Made by a program: the position numbers and the translations under genes. DNA of 56,209 nucleotides from CAZFLM01 sp964519955 (GTDB lineage Bacteria > Armatimonadota > Chthonomonadetes > Chthonomonadales > CAJBBX01): contig CAZFLM010000043.1 in assembly GCA_964519955.1 (NCBI GenBank), positions 1 to 56,209 on the forward strand. Reading direction: 5' to 3'. How positions within the stretch are numbered: the first letter of the stretch is position 1; the number at the start of each line of letters is the position of its first letter. Shown piece after piece: positions 26,101 to 32,990 of this stretch. A model generated the notes under the pieces. The model worked only from the letters and a program-made list of their open reading frames with translations, was not told the DNA's origin and did not search any database.

Positions 26101-26351
26101 GTGCCGAGAGTCAGCCGGTCGCGCGACGTGGCGACCAGGATCTGGTAGGCGGACTGCACCTCGTCGCGAACCGCGGGCTTGGTCTCGACGAGCGTCCAAC
26201 TCAGGCGCGGCCTAACCACGTCGATGCCGAGCGGGCTGCGCAGGTACTCGCAGCGCAGGTGGGTGGGCGCGATGTTGGCGGTCACGGGAGCCCCCTTGGC
26301 GGACAGAGCGCAGGCGGCGATGACGGCGAGCACGATCGGAAGACGGAGCAT
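23145..26351 (-). CDS. Exported GH78 alpha-L-rhamnosidase
   Basis: The product has 1068 residues. The ATG at 26351 has GAGG ten bases upstream and begins a clean signal peptide (MLRLPIVLAVIAACALSA). The ATG at 26393 lacks an RBS. The order of parts is typical: an N-terminal Fn3-like domain (HLRCEYLRSPLGID, PRLSW), an inserted F5/8-type carbohydrate-binding segment (about residues 150-310), beta-sandwich domains, and the (alpha/alpha)6 catalytic domain. That domain has the general acid Glu668 in DCPQRDERLGW, and SWGFMIENGATTIWERWDGY later. A C-terminal beta domain closes it. The enzyme releases terminal L-rhamnose from pectin, glycosides or exopolysaccharide. It leads a four-gene unit with the epimerase, the DapA-family protein and the oxidoreductase. 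Confidence 0.93.
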   Translation of the reverse strand: MLRLPIVLAVIAACALSAKGAPVTANIAPTHLRCEYLRSPLGIDVVRPRLSWTLVETKPAVRDEVQSAYQILVATSRDRLTLGTADLWAGPRTPSDRASQVEYAGKPLRAHQECWWTVRVWDRAGRVSGWAFPQRWSMGPLSAANWGGSWIEDPNPAPGGNRASSQMRNGYHSNLETHGDATKWVQVDLGKMRRVDGVRLWPARPVDWQADVPGFLFPVRYRIELADSAAGPFRVAADLTAADAPSPGDQPVTHRFAGQNARFVRLTATRLRMRDEGNYALALTQFEALNGDANVALGAAVQASDSLEQGGWSAAKLTDGEKHSRRAQGADALPAPMMRREFAVKGAVKRAIAYVSALGLVELRLNAKRVGENLLAPEWTDYDLRVQYQALDVTKLVKPGSNAVGAWLGDGWYAGRIGLFPGRGNYGRKPKLRLHLRIELADGSAQTVVSDGKWRSTLEGPIRSADILDGEAIDAGRAMAGWDRAGFDDKAWQPAAEVAVKTPLVWQRNEPIRVVQELKPIALTEPKPGVFVYDMGQNMVGWARLRLSGKAGGQVQFRHAEMLNDDGTIYTANLRGAPQIDHYTLAGAGGEVYEPRFTYHGFRYVEVTGALNKPAIGDLTGRVFCSSSPEAGRFECSSPMLTKLMRNAFWTQRANLMSTPTDCPQRDERLGWMGDIQSFSQSAIFNMDMAGFLTKWLQDVRDAQLADGRMPDFAPNPGKATGAFSGVPAWGDAGVVVPWRAWVNYGDKRVLEASFESCRRWLEYIRKLNPDLLWRNGRNNDYNDWLNGDTLVLQGWPRTGGAVPNEVFGTAFFAHSTDLTLRMAEVLGRKKDAAELREQSAGIKAAFNRAYVKPDGTIVGDTQAGYALALHFDLLPEDVRPKAVEHLVAAIHRYHDHISTGIQSTHRMMLELTRRGQTDLAYTLANRTDFPSWGFMIENGATTIWERWDGYVKGRGFQDAGMNSFNHWALGSVVEWLWRTVAGLSPDEAAPGWKRFNVRPVPGGGLTWAKGDYDSPAGPIHVDWRVEGGELKLRLTVPPNTQAVVTMPGAQPRTVGSGGHEFTGRAAP

Positions 26352-26462
26352 GCGGGCAGGCCTCGTAGTAGGTTGGTTGTGGTGCGTTTCCATGCGGAGA
26401 GGCGTGTGTCCTGCCCGAATGTGCGGCGGATTGATCGGGCGCCGACGGGCCGCCCGCCCACC

Positions 26463-26528
26463 GCGACCACCGTCCGAGCCGCGACTGGCGTGGCCGGCTT
26501 GCCGTTCGCCGGACACAGAAGGAGCGGG
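26463..26528 (+). repeat. REP-like repeat, copy A (left of the RAYT gene)
   Basis: This copy starts gcgaccaccgtccgagccgc and ends acacagaaggagcggg. It is nearly identical to copies at 27085, 27186 and 27365. It lies 20 bases beyond the stop codon of the transposase-like gene. The stretch 26352-26462 holds only the leader of the GH78 gene. Confidence 0.85.
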
Positions 26529-26548
26529 CGAATGCTGGGCGAGCCCGA

Positions 26549-27058
26549 TCACTCCTGCGGGTACACATGCATGGGGTCGCCCTGCTCGTGCAGCACGTAG
26601 TGGACGGCTGCCTGTACGGCCTCGGCGTCCCACAGGTAGCCAGTGCTGGCGTGTCGCGTCCAGCGCCGACGATCGCCCTCATCGGGGCACGCAGACTGGA
26701 TGGCGTGCGTGGCGAACGCCTTGATGGACCGCGCCATCGTGTCGGGGTCGTCTGCGCCGCTGACAACGGCATGCACGTGGGTGGGCCTTACATGCACTGC
26801 GTACGGCAGCCACCCACGCCGCCTGCAGACGCGAAGTGCAGCATGGAGCACGATCTCCCTACGCCGGGCGTCGAGACGGTACGGCGGATCCCTCAGCGCC
26901 GCGGATTCATGCCCGGTCCAGCCGGGCGACGCGCCCCACCGATCGGTGCCTGGCGTGTTGCGCCGCCGGTCCACAGAGCCCTCGGTCTTGCCGTGCAGCC
27001 ACGTACCGTAGCATGTGAAGGTGATGAGGTAGGCAACGGGAGGGTTCTCCAGCTTCAT
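26549..27058 (-). CDS. REP-associated tyrosine transposase (RAYT, Y1/IS200-like)
   Basis: The product has 169 residues. The ATG at 27058 has GGAGG five bases upstream; ATGs at 27070 and 27076 are alternatives. Y1 HUH nuclease signs are AYLITFTCYGTWLHG at the N-terminus, the HUH pair His94 and His96 in PTHVHAVV, and the likely nucleophile Tyr154 in AVHYVLHEQG. The middle helix (MARSIKAFATHAI) matches the family position. RAYT proteins cut and join single-stranded REP hairpins and are domesticated single-copy transposases. Flanking repeats on both sides (26463 and 27085-27502) are what the family predicts. No accessory IS200 features are present. Confidence 0.85.
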   Translation of the reverse strand: MKLENPPVAYLITFTCYGTWLHGKTEGSVDRRRNTPGTDRWGASPGWTGHESAALRDPPYRLDARRREIVLHAALRVCRRRGWLPYAVHVRPTHVHAVVSGADDPDTMARSIKAFATHAIQSACPDEGDRRRWTRHASTGYLWDAEAVQAAVHYVLHEQGDPMHVYPQE

Positions 27059-27084
27059 GGCTGCCTCCATGGCCATCTAGTGGA

Positions 27085-27502
27085 CGCGACCACCGTCCGC
27101 GCCGCGACTGGCGTGGCCGGCTTGCCGTTCGCCGGACACAGAAGGAGCGGGTGAGCCCTCGCTCGAACGGCTACCCGCAGCGCGGCGCGACCACCGTCCG
27201 AGCCGCGACTGGCGTGGCCGGCTTGCCGTTCGCCGGACACAGAAGGAGCGGGTGAGCACCCACGCCAACGGCTGCCCGCTCCTTCTGGCCCGCAAACGGC
27301 GCGGACCGCCAGTCGCGGCTCCGTACCCATGTGCGGCGCGGACCAACCCCAACCCGCAGCGCGGCGCGATCACCGTCCGAGCCGCGACTGGCGTGGCCGG
27401 CTTGCTGTTCGCCGGACACAGAAGGAGCGGGTCGGGCCTCACTCCGGCGCTAACCCGCTCCTTCTGGCCCGCAAACGGCGCGGACCGCCAGTCGCGGCTC
27501 CG
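27085..27502. repeat. Cluster of REP-like repeats, three direct and two inverted copies
   Basis: Direct copies lie at 27085-27151, 27186-27252 and 27365-27431 (about 67 bp each, with one or two base differences). Related inverted copies lie at 27275-27323 and 27454-27502. Each inverted copy pairs with the direct copy before it (agccgcgactggcg against cgccagtcgcggct, agaaggagcggg against cccgctccttct), giving long imperfect hairpins with loops of about 22 bases. This fills the gap between the RAYT gene and the gene ending at 27589. The rest (27503-27588) has no recognised feature. Confidence 0.88.
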
Positions 27503-27588
27503 GAGCATGTGCAACGCGGACCGGCCCCGACACGTGGCGATCGCGGCCACCGTCCGGCTCCGTACGTGTGCGCGCCGAGCCGCAACTC

Positions 27589-30414
27589 CTACTCCCGCCA
27601 GGTGCGCAACGCGACGCGCTCCAGCGTGAACGAGCCGGCCGGGGCGCCCGACACCTCGGTGAGCCGCACCCACGCCTGGCGGGAGCGGAACGCGGCGTAC
27701 AGGGCCAGGCGCTGGACGTACGCCGTGTGCCCGGCGAACTCGGTCGCGCCGGCATCGTCGGCCACCCGCACATACACGCGCCGGCTGTGTTTCAGCAATG
27801 GCGTCACGTCCAGCAGGCGGACGACCGTGCCGTCTGGGCCTGCCACGCCCGGGCAGCCGTCCGGGTCGTTCCACGCGATGCCCTTCTGCCAGGTCTTCCC
27901 GTCTGCCGAGATCTCGATGCGATAGCCGTTGCCGGCCAGCACCTCCAGATGCCCGTCCACCGTGAGCGGGAGGTCGAAGCGGTACACGAACGCGCCGCCC
28001 GGTGCCGCATGCCGGCGTCCGTCGCGCACCAGCGAATCGCCCGCCGAGTGGACGAGCGGCGCGTCGTCGGGCGCCTGCACGGTCCAGAGCCGTACAAGCT
28101 CCTCGCGGCTGCCGGTCAGGAACGACACGTCGAGCGACTGGTCGGCCGCCTGCCGATCCCATGTGTCGAGGCGCGGGATCCAGCGCTTACCGTCCGGCGA
28201 CACCTCGACGCGGTAGCCGTCGCCCTGGATGCGCAGGTCCAGCGCCGCACCTGTCGCGCTGCCGAGGCCGAAGCGGTACACCAGCGGTCCGTCAGATGCG
28301 GTGCAGCTCCGGCGCCCATCGTCGAGCGTGCCTGCTGCCTGCACCAGGTGCGCCTGCTCCTCGTCGGTGCCTGGCACGAGCGCCTGCGTACGGACGATCG
28401 GCCCGCGGCCCGGCCCCTTCACGACCTTCACCGATCCAACTCCCGGCAAGAACGTGGGGCTGTGCAGGATGCCGGGGTTGCGCGGCGTCACGCGGCCGGC
28501 GTCGTCGAAGCTGGGGAATGCGCCGACGGGCACCAGCGTCTTCGGCGTGGTTGGCAGCTTCGCCCCGCGAAGGCAGATGCCCACGTACTCCGGATTCGCA
28601 TCGTCCTGCGCCCACGGCCCGGCGCCGGCGTCGTTCCAGGTCTCCTTCACGGGGCGCTTCGGGTCATTCCACCCGTTCGGCACGTCGAGGTCGATGAGCT
28701 GCCGCACCCAATCCAGCTTGCCCGCGTTGCCCCACACGCCCAGCGGCAGACTGCCGGAGTACGTCTCGAAGCCGCCCGGCGCGTCCATCTTCTTCCCGTA
28801 GCGGTAGATGCCCTGGGCGTCGATCGTGTAGACGCCGAGCGCGCGCTCGAAGGCGTCCAGGTACTCGCGCTTGCCGGTAGCGTCATAGGCAAGCCAGCAC
28901 GTCTTGGCGCAGTTGAAGTGCGTCCACCCATCGCCCCATGCCTTGCCGTCGTACCCGGACTCCGTGGAGCACATACGGGCCATGGCGCGATCCAGCAGCC
29001 CGGCGCAGCGCGCTTCCAACGCGACGTCGCCCGCGGCTCGGGCCGCCTTCGCCATCCAGGCAGCGGCCCGAGCCGGGAAGAAGGAGCGGGCGAGCTTCTT
29101 GCCCTCGTCCTCCGCGGCGAACAGGCGGTCGACCGCGCGGGCGGCGTTGAGCCGGGCCGTCTGCGCCAGGGGATCGTGCCATCGCGTCAGCATGCAAGCG
29201 CCTGCGGCCAGCCCGACCGGGATGGCGTTCAGGAGCTGTTGGGTGGGGAACCCGTTCTGCAGGAGCGTGCCCTTCGCCAGGAAGTGGTCCGCGCTGCGGA
29301 AGACGGAGTCGAGATCGACGTCGTCGAGCCAGTAGTACGGGTTCAGCCACACCTTGCCGGTCGGGCCGGCGTAGGTCACGCGCACCTCGCCGTAGCCCTT
29401 GTCCGCGATCACCTCGACGCGCTCCGGCTGCCCTTCCCACATGACGAGCAGCGCGGCGGAGTAGGCAGTCGCCCCCCAGGCGCCGCCGGTCTTCCGCAGG
29501 ACTAGGTAGTGGAAGCTCGGGCGCTCGAAGGTGCGGTCGCCGTCCTTGTCGGAGCGGTACGTGGTCGCGCGGTCCGGCAGATGGATGGTCGTCGGCAGGC
29601 GGTAGTCACCGAGCAGCGGCAGCGGGCAGCCCGGCTCCCCCACGACCACCTGGACCTGGCGGTCGGCGCCCGCGGCGAACGCGTACTCCAGCGGCTTGTC
29701 CTCGTCGCTCAGCCAGTAGCGCCCCGTGAAGCCGACATCGCCCTGCGCGGAGGTGAAGTGGCGCCGCACCGTGGCGGGCGACTCGTTCCAGTGCCGGGCG
29801 GAGCGGGCCTCGCCGGGTGTGGTGACCGCGTCGGGCGGGTCGGAGTGGGTGAACGCAGACATCGGCTGCCACTCGCCGCCGGCTGCGCGCGTGCGGAAGC
29901 CGACCTTGAGCGAGCCGGACAGCTCGTCGCCCCACATGGAGACGGTGAGCCTGCCCGGCGCGCCGCTGTCCCCGAAGATGAGGAACGTCTTGCCGCCGCT
30001 GCGGTGCCGGAACGCGGAGTCGGAGTAGGTTCCCGGCAGGCGCGCGGCCAGGATCCCCTTCACAAGCCGCCGGGCCAGCTCCAGCCGCGTCACCGGCGAG
30101 TACTGGTCCTCCCACGCAACGCCTTCGAGGTAACGCGCCGCGTCGTCGTGGAAGTGCAGGTGCCAGGCGTCGCCGGTCGTCGAGTCGCTGGCGAGGTGCG
30201 TGTAGCTCGTCACGTTCAGGCGCACGTCCAGCAGGTTCTCGCAGTAGTTCGCGCCCAACACGTGGAGCTTGACGAGATCGTAAGGATTCAGGAGCTGCCG
30301 CAGGCTGTCCTTCGCCCCCAGCAGCGGCGCCCCGCCGAAGCCGTGCTGGTCGGCGTCCCGCGATGGCGTGGGCAAGGCGACACCGGCCAGCACGGCCGAC
30401 AGAACGAGCATCAT
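27589..30414 (-). CDS. Large exported protein with helical middle domain and two C-terminal beta repeats
   Basis: The product has 941 residues. The ATG at 30414 has GGGAGG nine bases upstream; the ATG at 30423 abuts that RBS. A signal peptide covers about residues 1-18. Residues 30-360 look beta-rich (LYLTV-like strands, TGRYWLSDEDKPLEYAF). Residues about 400-600 are helical with ARAVDRLFAAEDEGKKLARSFFPARAAAWM-type repeats and GWTHFNCAKTCWLAYDATGKREYLDAFERAL, consistent with an (alpha/alpha) toroid as in many polysaccharide lyases and glycosidases. Two tandem beta modules of about 100 residues centre near residues 731 and 830 (GYRVEVSPDGKRW and GYRIEISADGKTW), probably carbohydrate-binding. 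No family or catalytic residues are assigned. An exported glycan-active enzyme is likely. Confidence 0.65.
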   Translation of the reverse strand: MMLVLSAVLAGVALPTPSRDADQHGFGGAPLLGAKDSLRQLLNPYDLVKLHVLGANYCENLLDVRLNVTSYTHLASDSTTGDAWHLHFHDDAARYLEGVAWEDQYSPVTRLELARRLVKGILAARLPGTYSDSAFRHRSGGKTFLIFGDSGAPGRLTVSMWGDELSGSLKVGFRTRAAGGEWQPMSAFTHSDPPDAVTTPGEARSARHWNESPATVRRHFTSAQGDVGFTGRYWLSDEDKPLEYAFAAGADRQVQVVVGEPGCPLPLLGDYRLPTTIHLPDRATTYRSDKDGDRTFERPSFHYLVLRKTGGAWGATAYSAALLVMWEGQPERVEVIADKGYGEVRVTYAGPTGKVWLNPYYWLDDVDLDSVFRSADHFLAKGTLLQNGFPTQQLLNAIPVGLAAGACMLTRWHDPLAQTARLNAARAVDRLFAAEDEGKKLARSFFPARAAAWMAKAARAAGDVALEARCAGLLDRAMARMCSTESGYDGKAWGDGWTHFNCAKTCWLAYDATGKREYLDAFERALGVYTIDAQGIYRYGKKMDAPGGFETYSGSLPLGVWGNAGKLDWVRQLIDLDVPNGWNDPKRPVKETWNDAGAGPWAQDDANPEYVGICLRGAKLPTTPKTLVPVGAFPSFDDAGRVTPRNPGILHSPTFLPGVGSVKVVKGPGRGPIVRTQALVPGTDEEQAHLVQAAGTLDDGRRSCTASDGPLVYRFGLGSATGAALDLRIQGDGYRVEVSPDGKRWIPRLDTWDRQAADQSLDVSFLTGSREELVRLWTVQAPDDAPLVHSAGDSLVRDGRRHAAPGGAFVYRFDLPLTVDGHLEVLAGNGYRIEISADGKTWQKGIAWNDPDGCPGVAGPDGTVVRLLDVTPLLKHSRRVYVRVADDAGATEFAGHTAYVQRLALYAAFRSRQAWVRLTEVSGAPAGSFTLERVALRTWRE

Positions 30415-30504
30415 CACGGCCATCCTCCCAACAGGAGTGCACACGCTCGATCGAGTCCCCTCCCGATTCGGGGGGGGTGGCCGAAGGCCGGGGGTAGGTC
30501 CGCC

Positions 30505-31854
30505 CTACAGATACGCCCCTGCCGCGCCCAGGTTGTTCCGGTACACCGTGTCCGAGCAGTCCTCCTGCCGCAGGTTGGCCTCGACGTTGCGGTGGAGGAT
30601 GTTGCCCTCGATGACCGTTCGGTCCGCTCGGTGCAGGTCGATGCCGACCCGGTTGTCCTGGATGTCATTCCCGGTCAGCACATGGTCGTGCGGACGGGCA
30701 TCGTCGCGGCCGGCGCGCTCCTCGGAGATGGGGCGGATGCCGTGGTCCTGGTCCGCCGCGATGCGCACGCCCTTCCCGTTCCGCGTGAACACGTTCTCCA
30801 CGATCCGCCAGTCATAGCTCGTCGGGTGCTCCGGGTAGGACTCGGCGAACTGGGCGATGGGGCTCGACCACAGCAACACGCCGTGCCCGTTCGCCTGGAA
30901 CTCGTTGCCGCGCACCACGAACCCGTGGCCATGCTCCGTCGCGATACCCGCCTGCCGGTTCATGACCATCCGGTTCTCCTCGATGGTCGTGTCCCAGGAG
31001 TAGCCCAGCCAGAAGCCGTAGTTGCAGCGCTCGGCCCGGTTCTTGCGGAACACGTTGCGCCGGCAGAACGTGGCCTCGAATGCGATGTTGGGGCTGAGGC
31101 CGCCGTCGTTCTCCTCGAACAGGTTGTCGTCGCAGCCGCACTTGGTGCCGTCCGGCGCGAGACCCGCGAGGAAGAACCCGTCGCCGCCGAGCCGCGCGGT
31201 GTTGCGCAGGAACCGGTTGCGGCACGAGCCCATCACCGCGAGGAACCCTGTGGCGTCGGCGCCCATGTGGCCGAAGTGAAGCCCGCCCTCGCGCGGCTCG
31301 AAGCGGCAGCAGTAGTCCGCGGAGTTCTGCTCGAAGAGGCTGTCGCAGGTGCCGAAGAGGTGGATCCCGTAGCCGCTGTTGTAGTTGGCCTGGTTGCGCC
31401 GCACGGTGAGGTTCGTGCAGAAGTAGGTCAGCAGCCCGGACTGCTGGTGCTGCAGGTCGTTGTCCTCGATCGTGCAGTCGCGGCAATCCCACAGCAGCAC
31501 GCCGCCGCCGTACGCCTTCTCAGGCCCCAGCCAGATGTCGAGGAAGATGGTGTTCGGCGCGACCTCGGCGGTGGACGTGACGCTGACGCCGGCGATGGTG
31601 AGCCCCTGGCACTCGCGCGCGTGGATGCCGTGGTAGTAGTCGCGCAGGCGGACGTTGCGGATGCTTACACCCTTGCGCCCGTTCAGGCGGATGCCGGCGC
31701 CCTGCCGCTCCGCACCGATGAGGACGGCGCCGTTCCCGTCAAGGGTGATGCCGTCCGCGTCGATGGAGAGCCCGTTCGGGAGCAGGTAGACGCCGGGCGC
31801 AAACGTGGTGTCCTGGCGAATGCTCAGGCCGTCGGTGGGCGTGACGATGGGCAT
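30505..31854 (-). CDS. Right-handed parallel beta-helix (NosD/PbH1-type) protein without signal peptide
   Basis: The product has 449 residues. The ATG at 31854 has AGGAG eight bases upstream. Successive PbH1 coils are clear: GLSIDADGITLDGNGAVLIG, GVSIRNVRLRDYYHGIHA, CTIEDNDLQHQQSGLL, VRRNQANYNSGYGIHLFG and VVRGNEFQANGHGVLLWSS. These match NosD/CASH-type beta-helices. The start has no export signal, unlike the other beta-helix proteins here. Many coils carry stacked Asn, Cys and Asp. The function is unknown (glycan binding or lyase-like). It starts 53 bp after the TIM-barrel gene and could be co-transcribed with it. Confidence 0.75.
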   Translation of the reverse strand: MPIVTPTDGLSIRQDTTFAPGVYLLPNGLSIDADGITLDGNGAVLIGAERQGAGIRLNGRKGVSIRNVRLRDYYHGIHARECQGLTIAGVSVTSTAEVAPNTIFLDIWLGPEKAYGGGVLLWDCRDCTIEDNDLQHQQSGLLTYFCTNLTVRRNQANYNSGYGIHLFGTCDSLFEQNSADYCCRFEPREGGLHFGHMGADATGFLAVMGSCRNRFLRNTARLGGDGFFLAGLAPDGTKCGCDDNLFEENDGGLSPNIAFEATFCRRNVFRKNRAERCNYGFWLGYSWDTTIEENRMVMNRQAGIATEHGHGFVVRGNEFQANGHGVLLWSSPIAQFAESYPEHPTSYDWRIVENVFTRNGKGVRIAADQDHGIRPISEERAGRDDARPHDHVLTGNDIQDNRVGIDLHRADRTVIEGNILHRNVEANLRQEDCSDTVYRNNLGAAGAYL

Positions 31855-31907
31855 GGTGAGGCTCCTGTGGGGCGGTGGCAGCGCGGAACCCGGCAGACGG
31901 AGCCGCT

Positions 31908-32990
31908 CTACGCGGTGGTCTGCAGCCGGTCGAGGTCGCGCAGCCAGTACTGGACGGTCAGTGCCGACATCACGGCCTCCTCCGGCCGCATCGCGGCTTC
32001 CATCTCCACTGCTACGGCACCCGAGCACATCGGGTACTGCTCTGGTTGGGCGGCAAGGTCGCGGTACAGGCGCAACCACGGATCGTAGGCTGACCTGGTA
32101 TGGAAGGTCGGCACAGCGAGGTCGGCGAAGTGGGCAAGCGAATGGTCGCTGATGTGGGCGTGAAACACCCGGTTCAGGGCGTCCGGGCTCTTGAAGGCGT
32201 CAGACGGCCGCAGACCGCGGTCCTCGAGAAGCAACATGTGGCCGATATCGAGGTTCAGTCCGACCCGCGAGGCCGTTGCGGGCGATTCCGCATCCACCAT
32301 TGCGAGCACGGCCAGCGCCACCTCGGGTGTCGGCACCAGGTACGCTGGCCCGGGCTCGACCTCCAGAGCCACTACGACGTTCAGACCTTCCTTGGCGATC
32401 TCGGCTGAGATGGAGCCAAGCGACGCGGCGAGACACTCCCGGCGTTCCGTGACCACCGACTTGCCCGCGATCGGCTGCGGGCGGCGCGGCGGCCGCCCTA
32501 AGATGATTCCGGACGAATCCGCCGGCCGCCTCGATCCCCGCCTACCGTCGACTCGGAACTTGACCGATGGCCCTCCTACTACCTCAACACAGGCGGCGCC
32601 AAGCCGGTCGGCCAGCCGAGCGCAGTTGAGGACCGCCTCGCATGCGCGTTTGCGCACATCCTTCTGAGGATCAGAGACCTCTGGGAAACTGCTGGCAAGA
32701 GCCCTGAACGGCGAATCAGCCGTACCGACTCGGCTCTGCATGGCCGGCGGCAGGCTCTCGACGAGACGCGCGGCAACGTCGTCGACCCGCATGTGACGGC
32801 AGAGGTCCGTGACGGTCTGAGGCCGCCTGGCACACATGTCCTTCAGATCGTCCTTGTCGTCGTCCTGAAAGGCATAGAGGTCGATGTACCGAACACCCCA
32901 GTCCGCGAGCCACCGCAGCGAGTCGGTCGTAGGCCCTACCCGGGATGACGAGATAACGCTTACGCGACACGGTTCCGCTGCGGCATCCAT
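31908..32990 (-). CDS. Xylose-isomerase-like TIM-barrel protein (AP endonuclease 2 superfamily)
   Basis: The product has 360 residues. The ATG at 32990 lies inside the preceding gene (31-base overlap) with AAGGAG 11 bases upstream, so translation is probably coupled. Metal-ligand positions of the superfamily are intact: Glu210/Glu212 in VALEVEPG, Asp248 and His251 in NLDIGHM, His277/His279 and Asp282 in FHAHISDH, and Glu329/Glu331 in AVEMEA. Residues about 145-185 form an Arg/Pro-rich insertion (RRGSRRPADSS). Members isomerise or epimerise sugars; the related DUF692 barrels (MbnB, TglH) oxidise Cys in peptide natural products. The second possibility matters because of the peptide gene upstream. 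The sequence does not show which applies. Confidence 0.75.
   Translation of the reverse strand: MDAAAEPCRVSVISSSRVGPTTDSLRWLADWGVRYIDLYAFQDDDKDDLKDMCARRPQTVTDLCRHMRVDDVAARLVESLPPAMQSRVGTADSPFRALASSFPEVSDPQKDVRKRACEAVLNCARLADRLGAACVEVVGGPSVKFRVDGRRGSRRPADSSGIILGRPPRRPQPIAGKSVVTERRECLAASLGSISAEIAKEGLNVVVALEVEPGPAYLVPTPEVALAVLAMVDAESPATASRVGLNLDIGHMLLLEDRGLRPSDAFKSPDALNRVFHAHISDHSLAHFADLAVPTFHTRSAYDPWLRLYRDLAAQPEQYPMCSGAVAVEMEAAMRPEEAVMSALTVQYWLRDLDRLQTTA

Noticed and set aside
23115..26600. An 1161-codon open frame on the plus strand
   Set aside because: It is the antisense shadow of the GH78 gene, whose catalytic motifs and signal peptide are clear.
27085..27502. Possible CRISPR array
   Set aside because: The repeats are about 67 bp, occur in both orientations and have uneven spacers of 22-110 bp. 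They match REP elements next to a RAYT gene, and no cas gene is present.
26352..27588. A complete insertion sequence with terminal inverted repeats
   Set aside because: No terminal repeats or target duplication frame the gene. The protein and its repeats fit a domesticated RAYT rather than an active IS200/IS605 element.
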